A DNA stretch of 5,469 nt from an uncultured Roseateles sp. (lineage in GTDB: Bacteria; Pseudomonadota; Gammaproteobacteria; Burkholderiales; Burkholderiaceae), in assembly GCA_946480605.1 (NCBI GenBank), contig CAMLKW010000265.1, positions 1-5,469 of the forward strand. The letters are read 5' to 3'. The position numbers and the translations under genes are program-made. Below are positions 1 to 3,859 of the stretch, piece by piece. Position 1 is the stretch's first letter, and every line of letters starts with the position of its first letter. Below the pieces are notes generated by a model that worked only from the letters and a program-made list of their open reading frames with translations, ran no database searches and was not told where the DNA came from.

Positions 1-370
1 TGTGGATGCTGTCGCCCACTAGCACGCTGAGGCCGCCGCGGCCCGCCTGCTCGGCATCGAAATGGTGGTGGTGGTGGTGCCCGTCACCCTCGTGGTGGTG
101 CACGTGGCGATACAGCTCCACCTTCTCCAGCAGCCAGAAGAACAGCAAGCCGCCCAACAGCACGGCGAACAGCGTCTGCGGCTGGGCCGTGTGGCTTTCG
201 AAGGCCTCCGGCAGCACGTTCAGCAGCGAGGTGCCCAGCAGGATGCCGGCCGACAGACTGACGAGGCTTTTCACGAGGCGTGTCAGCACGCCCACGGTCA
301 GGCTGGCGGCGACGAGCACCGACAGCAACCCGCCCGCGAAGGTGGCGAGCACGATGTAGAGAAGAGTCAT
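1..370 (-). CDS. ZIP-family divalent metal transporter, N-terminal part (cut by left edge)
   Basis: An inner-membrane carrier expected to move zinc or related divalent cations. The first 123 residues are visible, of roughly 250-300 usual for bacterial ZIP proteins; the rest lies beyond position 1. Hydrophobic stretches fall at about residues 3-25, 34-56 (containing LSAGILLGTSLLNVLPEAF, the typical second helix with its N..PEA motif) and 67-83. A loop at about 89-103 is rich in histidine (H89, H91-93, H98-103). The last visible residues, VGDSIH at 118-123, are the start of the family's fourth-helix GD.xHN..DG metal-binding motif. The ATG at 368-370 is the only start in frame close upstream; a weak AGGA lies 11 nt before it (382-385). 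The gene points the same way as the DLH gene behind it but is 136 nt away with hairpins between, so it probably has its own promoter. ZIP membership is well supported; the metal is not determined. Confidence 0.9.
   Translation of the reverse strand, partial: MTLLYIVLATFAGGLLSVLVAASLTVGVLTRLVKSLVSLSAGILLGTSLLNVLPEAFESHTAQPQTLFAVLLGGLLFFWLLEKVELYRHVHHHEGDGHHHHHHFDAEQAGRGGLSVLVGDSIH
62..79 (-). repeat. CAC/CAT trinucleotide run encoding six histidines
   Basis: Six consecutive His codons (five CAC, one CAT) encode residues 98-103 of the ZIP transporter loop. A second cluster, H89 and H91-93, lies seven codons upstream. In ZIP proteins the loop between helices 3 and 4 commonly carries such clusters and is thought to bind or sense the transported metal. 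The run is a perfect triplet tract on the minus strand, so length changes would stay in frame. Confidence 0.85.
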
Positions 371-433
371 TGGAGCGATTGTCCTGGAAGGCGCCGCGCC
401 AGCGTGCCGACACATCGCGCGACTGCCGCGGGA

Positions 434-494
434 CCGGCTTTGCCGGGCCGCTGGCAGTGCCCCCTCGAAGGGGCCGCGCGAAGCGCGTAGGGGG
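434..494. repeat. Cluster of GC-rich inverted repeats after the DLH gene
   Basis: The non-coding stretch 371-506 contains three nested or adjacent stems. The first is CCGGC-TTT-GCCGG (434-438/442-446). The second is CCCCT-CGA-AGGGG (461-465/469-473). The third is CGCGC-GAA-GCGCG (475-479/483-487). In addition, CCCCCT at 460-465 can pair with AGGGGG at 489-494, enclosing the third stem, so the second stem and this outer stem are mutually exclusive. It begins 12 nt beyond the DLH stop codon and could act in transcription termination or 3'-end stabilisation of that mRNA. There is no T-tract, so it is not a classical intrinsic terminator. From memory it resembles dispersed hairpin elements found after genes in Comamonadaceae; copy number in this genome cannot be judged here. 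Confidence 0.6.
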
Positions 495-506
495 TGAGCC
501 GATCCG

Positions 507-1370
507 TCAAGCCACCCCGCTTTTCCTGAACCACGCGAGGCACTTCGCCCAGCCATCGTCGGCCGCCGCCTTGCGGTAGCTGGGCCGGTAGTCGGCATGG
601 AAGGCATGCGGCGTGTCGGGGTAGACCACCATCTCGCTTTTCGTGTTGCCCGCGACCTTCAGCGCGTTCTCCAGCAGCGTCAGCGTCTCGACCGGAATGC
701 CGCCGTCGGCCGCACCGTACAGCCCCAGCACGGGCGCCTTGATGGCGGCGGCCAGCTCGACGACGGTCTTGTCGCCCGGGTGGTAGCTGCGCGCCACCGG
801 GCCGTACCAGGCCACGCCGGCCACCACCTTGGGGTTGTGCGCCACATAGCGCCAGGTCGTGCGCCCGCCCCAGCAGAAGCCGGTGATGCCCAGCTTGGCC
901 ACGTCGCCGCCATGGGCGGCGGCCCAGGCCACCGTCGCGTCCAGGTCGGCCATGACCTGGGCATCCGGAGCCTTGCTGACGACCTCGGCGATGAGCTTGG
1001 CCACCTCGGTGTACGCGCCGGCATTGCCCTGGCGCACGAACAGCTCCGGCGCAATCGCCAGATAACCCTGCTTGGCGAAGCGCCGGCACACGTCCGCGAT
1101 GTGCTCGTGCACGCCGAAGATCTCGCTGGCCACCAGGATGACCGGCAGGTTCTTCCTGCCCGCCGGCTGCGCGCGGTAGGCCGGCATCGCGAAGTCGCCG
1201 ACCTTGATGCTGACCGGACCCGCCTCCAGGCCCGTCGTGTCGGTCGTGACGGTCTGCGCCGTCACCGGAAGCACCGCCGCCGCGAAGCCGCTGCCCACCG
1301 TCGTCTGCACGAAGCTGCGGCGGCTGAAATCGCGCGAGGGCGCGAGGCTGGCTATCTCGTCATTCAACAT
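507..1370 (-). CDS. Dienelactone hydrolase family protein with Tat export signal
   Basis: An alpha/beta-hydrolase of the dienelactone hydrolase (carboxymethylenebutenolidase-like) family, 287 residues. The N-terminus carries a twin-arginine signal: S16-R17-R18-S19-F20-V21, a hydrophobic stretch to about residue 35, and a plausible cleavage site after VTA (A38). Export of a folded enzyme to the periplasm is therefore expected. The mature part shows the family signature in order: E83 in SEIFGV, nucleophile C166 in GFCWGG, D222 in GAADGG and H255 in TPHAF, which gives the Cys-Asp-His triad. The mature length (about 249) fits a single DLH domain. The start is the ATG at 1368-1370, with AGGAG 5 nt upstream and the signal peptide immediately after it. 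The reading frame stays open far upstream through the antisense of ppx, but that extension is not protein-like. The true substrate is unknown; family members act on varied cyclic esters and lactones, so a role in chlorocatechol degradation should not be assumed. It is transcribed divergently from ppx. Confidence 0.92.
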   Translation of the reverse strand: MLNDEIASLAPSRDFSRRSFVQTTVGSGFAAAVLPVTAQTVTTDTTGLEAGPVSIKVGDFAMPAYRAQPAGRKNLPVILVASEIFGVHEHIADVCRRFAKQGYLAIAPELFVRQGNAGAYTEVAKLIAEVVSKAPDAQVMADLDATVAWAAAHGGDVAKLGITGFCWGGRTTWRYVAHNPKVVAGVAWYGPVARSYHPGDKTVVELAAAIKAPVLGLYGAADGGIPVETLTLLENALKVAGNTKSEMVVYPDTPHAFHADYRPSYRKAAADDGWAKCLAWFRKSGVA

Positions 1371-1424
1371 CGAGGCTCCTGGGTTACGAAGGGGCGTCAA
1401 ATTCTGCCCCGACAATCCGCCGCC
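1371..1424. promoter_or_regulatory. Divergent intergenic region between DLH and ppx
   Basis: These 54 bp separate the start codons of two divergent genes, so they should hold at least part of both promoters and both ribosome binding sites. The DLH side has a clear AGGAG (minus strand, 1376-1380). The ppx side has no good Shine-Dalgarno sequence near its ATG. A short dyad, GGGGC (1391-1395) and GCCCC (1406-1410) with a 10-nt AT-richer centre, lies in the middle and could be an operator half-site pair or chance in GC-rich DNA. I see no convincing -35/-10 pair on either strand; the best -10-like hexamer for ppx is GACAAT at 1411-1416, without a matching -35. Confidence 0.45.
1376..1380 (-). promoter_or_regulatory. 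Ribosome binding site of the DLH gene
   Basis: AGGAG on the minus strand lies 5 nt before the ATG at 1368-1370. It fixes the start of the Tat-signal protein and argues against initiation anywhere in the long open frame further upstream. Confidence 0.75.
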
Positions 1425-2918
1425 ATGACGACGCGCCCCGACCGCAGCGGCCAACCCTGGGCCTCCATCGACATCGGCTCCAACAGCTTCCGGCTGGAAC
1501 TGGCCCGACTCAGCGGCGACCGCTACCAGCGCCTCAGCTACATCAAGGAAAGCGTGCGCCTGGGTGCCGGCCTCGACGACGAGGGCATGCTGACCGAGGA
1601 AGCCATGCAGCGCGGCCTGAGCTGCCTGAAGGGCTTCGGCGAGCAGCTGGTGGGCATCGCGCCCGAGCGCATCCGCGCCGTGGCCACGCAGACACTGCGC
1701 GAGGCGCGCAACCGCAACGCCTTCCTGGCCCGTGCGCAGGCGGTGCTGGGCCATCCGGTGGAGGTCATCTCCGGCCGCGAGGAGGCCCGCCTCATCTATG
1801 CCGGCGTGGCGCGCCTGCAGCCCTCCGACAAGCCCCGGCTGGTCATCGACATCGGCGGCCGCTCCACCGAGATGATCCTGGGCCGCGGCCGCAAGCCGCT
1901 GCTGGCCGAGTCCTTCGGCGTCGGCAGCGTGGGCCTGTCGCTGCGCTTCTTCGCCGACGGCCGCTACACCGAGGAAGCCTTCCGCGCCGCCCAGGTCGCC
2001 GCCGGCGCCGAGCTGGAAGAGGCGCTGACGCTGTTCCGCCCCGAGCTGTGGCGGGAAGCGCTGGGCTCGTCCGGCACCGTGGGCGCGGTGTCGCAGATCC
2101 TGGCCGCCACGGGCCAGACCGATGGCCGCATCACGCCGGCGGCGCTGCGCTGGTGCATCGAGCAATGCCTGGCCGCCGGCTCGCAGGACAAGCTGCAGAT
2201 CACCGGCCTGAAGGACGACCGCCGCCCCGTCGTGGCCGGCGGCCTGTGCATCCTGTACACGCTGCTGACGCAGTTCGGCATCCAGGAGCTGCTGCCCACC
2301 AAGGGCGCGCTGCGCCAGGGCGTCATCTTCGACCTGGCCGAACGCCTGCAGCCCAGCGGCGCGCGCGACCCGCGCGGCGACTCGGTGGCCGAGCTGCAGC
2401 GGCGCTTCGACGTGGACGTGGCCCAGGCCGACCGCGTCACGGCCCAGGCCGAGAAGCTGTACCGCCAGCTCGCACCCAAGCCCGTGCCCGAGCTGCTGCG
2501 CGAACTGCGCTGGGCCGCGGCGCTGCACGAAATCGGCATGTTCGTGTCGCACCACGACCACCACCGCCACAGCGCCTACATCGTCGGTCACGTCGACGCG
2601 CCGGGTTTCTCCACCAACCAGCTGCAGCGCCTGGGCGTGCTGGTGCTGGGCCAGCGCGGCGGCCTGCGCAAACTGGAGGCCCAACTGGCCGACGCGACGC
2701 TGCTGGACCAGCTCCTCGCGCTGCGCCTGGCCGTCATCCTGTGCCACGCCCGCACGCCGGTGACGACCGCAGCACCCAAGCTGGCACGCAGCGGCCGTCA
2801 GCTGGCCATGACCTGCCCCAAGAGCTGGTCCGGCGAGCAGGCCCGCACCCGCTACCTGCTGAAGGAAGAGGCCGAGGCCTGGGCCAAGTCGGGTCAGCTG
2901 GAGCTGCAGATAGGCTGA
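1425..2918 (+). CDS. ppx: Exopolyphosphatase (Ppx/GppA family)
   Basis: Removes terminal phosphates processively from inorganic polyphosphate, the counterpart of the kinase encoded further right; some relatives also act on pppGpp. It has 497 residues, close to E. coli Ppx (about 513). The N-terminal actin-like ATPase fold shows phosphate-1 SIDIGSNSF (residues 14-22), TQTLREARN (89-97), the catalytic-glutamate motif ISGREEARLIY (115-125; E120 aligns by eye with E. coli E121), phosphate-2 IDIGGRSTE (141-149), and GSSGT (214-218). A C-terminal HD-like helical domain follows, with RWAAALHEIG (362-371), then HHDHHRHSAYI (376-386). This matches the Ppx rather than the shorter actinobacterial form. 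The third glycine of the usual DIGGGSTE is arginine here (R146). The ATG at 1425 puts phosphate-1 at the usual distance; no strong Shine-Dalgarno precedes it. GppA is the main alternative, but the HD-region sequence and the ppk neighbourhood favour Ppx. Confidence 0.94.
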   Translation: MTTRPDRSGQPWASIDIGSNSFRLELARLSGDRYQRLSYIKESVRLGAGLDDEGMLTEEAMQRGLSCLKGFGEQLVGIAPERIRAVATQTLREARNRNAFLARAQAVLGHPVEVISGREEARLIYAGVARLQPSDKPRLVIDIGGRSTEMILGRGRKPLLAESFGVGSVGLSLRFFADGRYTEEAFRAAQVAAGAELEEALTLFRPELWREALGSSGTVGAVSQILAATGQTDGRITPAALRWCIEQCLAAGSQDKLQITGLKDDRRPVVAGGLCILYTLLTQFGIQELLPTKGALRQGVIFDLAERLQPSGARDPRGDSVAELQRRFDVDVAQADRVTAQAEKLYRQLAPKPVPELLRELRWAAALHEIGMFVSHHDHHRHSAYIVGHVDAPGFSTNQLQRLGVLVLGQRGGLRKLEAQLADATLLDQLLALRLAVILCHARTPVTTAAPKLARSGRQLAMTCPKSWSGEQARTRYLLKEEAEAWAKSGQLELQIG

Positions 2919-2922
2919 GTCC

Positions 2923-2943
2923 TGCTGCCACACCCTGGCAGCA
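2923..2943 (+). terminator. Hairpin in the ppx-GFA gap, possible weak terminator
   Basis: TGCTGCCA (2923-2930) and TGGCAGCA (2936-2943) form a perfect 8-bp inverted repeat around a 5-nt loop, starting 4 nt after the ppx stop codon. Two more C-G pairs are possible if A2944 is bulged. No T-run follows, so it may attenuate transcription, protect the ppx 3' end, or do nothing. Its place immediately after the stop makes some 3'-end role plausible. Confidence 0.45.
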
Positions 2944-2973
2944 AGGTCCCCGAACATGCGGCGGCCCCCACTC

Positions 2974-2977
2974 AGGT
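2974..2977 (+). promoter_or_regulatory. Ribosome binding site of the GFA gene
   Basis: AGGT on the plus strand lies 7 nt before the ATG at 2985. It is a modest match but is correctly spaced and supports the chosen start, which also places the first zinc-ligand cysteine at residue 9 as is normal for the family. Confidence 0.5.
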
Positions 2978-2984
2978 AACCGCC

Positions 2985-3389
2985 ATGCTCAAGACCTACA
3001 ACGGCAGCTGCCATTGCAAGGCCGTGCGTTTCGAAGTCGATCTGGACCTCGAAGCCGGCACCGGCCGCTGCAACTGCTCCATCTGCTTCAAGACGCGCAA
3101 CTGGAGCGCCAGCGTCAAGCCCGGGGCCTTCCGCCTGCTGGCCGGCGCCGACGCGCAGAGCGACTATCAATTCGGCAGCAACAGCATCCACAACCTGTTC
3201 TGCAAGACCTGTGGCGTGCGCTGCTACGGTCACGGCCACATCGAGGAGATGGGCGGCGCCTTCGTGTCGATCAAGCTCAACGTGCTGGACGACGCGTCAG
3301 CCCAAGAACTGGTCGGCGCGCCCATCCAGTACTTCGACGGGCTGCACAACAACTGGTGGCACAGCCCGGACGAAACCCGGCACCTCTAG
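2985..3389 (+). CDS. GFA/CENP-V-fold zinc-binding protein
   Basis: A small 134-residue cytoplasmic protein of the GFA (glutathione-dependent formaldehyde-activating enzyme-like) family. It shows the family's cysteine pattern: GSCHC near the N-terminus (C9, C11), CNCSIC (C29, C31, C34) and FCKTCG (C73, C76), enough ligands for the two zinc sites typical of this beta-sandwich fold. An extra cysteine, C80, follows in GVRCYGHGH. The length is normal for a single-domain member. The founding Paracoccus enzyme was reported to help glutathione react with formaldehyde, but most homologues have no proven reaction, so only the fold should be transferred. It lies 66 nt behind ppx on the same strand, with a hairpin between, and may be partly co-transcribed. 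Its TAG stop overlaps the stop of the convergent sixA-like gene. Confidence 0.88.
   Translation: MLKTYNGSCHCKAVRFEVDLDLEAGTGRCNCSICFKTRNWSASVKPGAFRLLAGADAQSDYQFGSNSIHNLFCKTCGVRCYGHGHIEEMGGAFVSIKLNVLDDASAQELVGAPIQYFDGLHNNWWHSPDETRHL
3386..3389. other. Overlapping stop codons of convergent genes (CTAG)
   Basis: The palindrome CTAG supplies TAG to the GFA gene on the plus strand (3387-3389) and TAG to the sixA-like gene on the minus strand (3388-3386). The two genes therefore end inside each other and leave no intergenic space for a terminator. Any transcript end must lie within the opposing coding region. Confidence 0.95.
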
Positions 3390-3847
3390 AGCGCGTCGGG
3401 CGCCTGCACCGCATGCAGCGTGACCTCCGGCTCGCCGTCGCGCTGGCGCCAGCGCAGCCACCAGACGGCGCCCTTCTTCACGGCCCAGTCCTGCTCCACG
3501 CCGGCCAGCAGATGCGCCGTCAGCTGGCCCAGCGTGGGCTGGTGGCCGCAGATCAGCACCGGCTCGCTGGCCCTGGGCCAGCGGGCGGCCTCGATGAGGT
3601 TGGCCAAGGGCACGTCGGGCGCGATGCCCGGCACCACGCGCGCCTCGCGACCCAGCGCCTCCACGGTCTGGCGGCAGCGCAATGCGGGGCTGGTCAACAC
3701 GCGCGTGGTGGCGGCCAGCCGCTGGTTGAGCCAGGCGGCCATGCGGCGCGCCTGGCGCTCGCCCTTGGTGGTCAGCGCGCGCTGCAGGTCGTCCTGGCCG
3801 GGCTGGATGATCTCGGCCTCGGCGTGGCGCCAAAGAATCAGGTCCAT
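3386..3847 (-). CDS. sixA: SixA-like histidine phosphatase
   Basis: A 153-residue member of the histidine phosphatase (phosphoglycerate-mutase-like) superfamily, single domain and similar in size to E. coli SixA (about 161). Visible catalytic elements are the WRHAEAE motif (R7, nucleophile H8), LTTKGERQA (25-33), TSPALRCRQT (52-61; R57 in the phosphate pocket) and ICGHQPTLG (99-107; H102 as second histidine). SixA in E. coli dephosphorylates phosphohistidine on HPt-type or PTS-related proteins. The substrate here is unknown, and the symbol marks the subfamily only. The ATG at 3845-3847 starts 10 nt after the ppk stop. A weak GAGA (3856-3859) overlaps that stop, suggesting translation coupled to ppk. 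The gene is therefore very probably the second cistron of a ppk-sixA operon. A small-molecule phosphatase is the alternative reading. Confidence 0.9.
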   Translation of the reverse strand: MDLILWRHAEAEIIQPGQDDLQRALTTKGERQARRMAAWLNQRLAATTRVLTSPALRCRQTVEALGREARVVPGIAPDVPLANLIEAARWPRASEPVLICGHQPTLGQLTAHLLAGVEQDWAVKKGAVWWLRWRQRDGEPEVTLHAVQAPDAL

Positions 3848-3855
3848 GGCCGGAT

Positions 3856-3859
3856 TCTC
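3856..3859 (-). promoter_or_regulatory. Weak ribosome binding site of sixA-like gene, inside the ppk stop
   Basis: GAGA on the minus strand shares two bases with the ppk TGA stop (3858-3860) and sits 8 nt before the sixA ATG. A poor site overlapping an upstream stop is the usual look of translational coupling. Confidence 0.4.

Noticed and set aside
62..79. Triplet tract as a phase-variation switch
   Set aside because: Changes in a 3-bp unit keep the frame, so the tract can alter loop length but cannot switch the gene on and off.
62..490. Plus-strand frames across the ZIP gene and the following gap
   Set aside because: Composition is that of antisense to a His-rich membrane protein; no motif and no ribosome binding site. 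The minus-strand ZIP reading explains the region.
597..1424. In-frame upstream extension of ppx through the antisense of DLH
   Set aside because: The extension has no protein-like character and overlaps a well-supported gene; Ppx family length and the position of phosphate-1 agree with the ATG at 1425.
2923..2943. Calling the ppx-GFA hairpin a definite Rho-independent terminator
   Set aside because: The stem is perfect but no T-run follows, so it is listed only as a possible weak terminator.
1371..3239. Minus-strand open frame that would extend the DLH protein to 910 residues, antisense to ppx
   Set aside because: It is a product of GC-rich codon bias: the frame opposite a real gene lacks stops. 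The translation is low-complexity A/G/Q/L/H-rich with no domain, ppx on the other strand is clearly real, and the DLH start is fixed by AGGAG plus the Tat signal.
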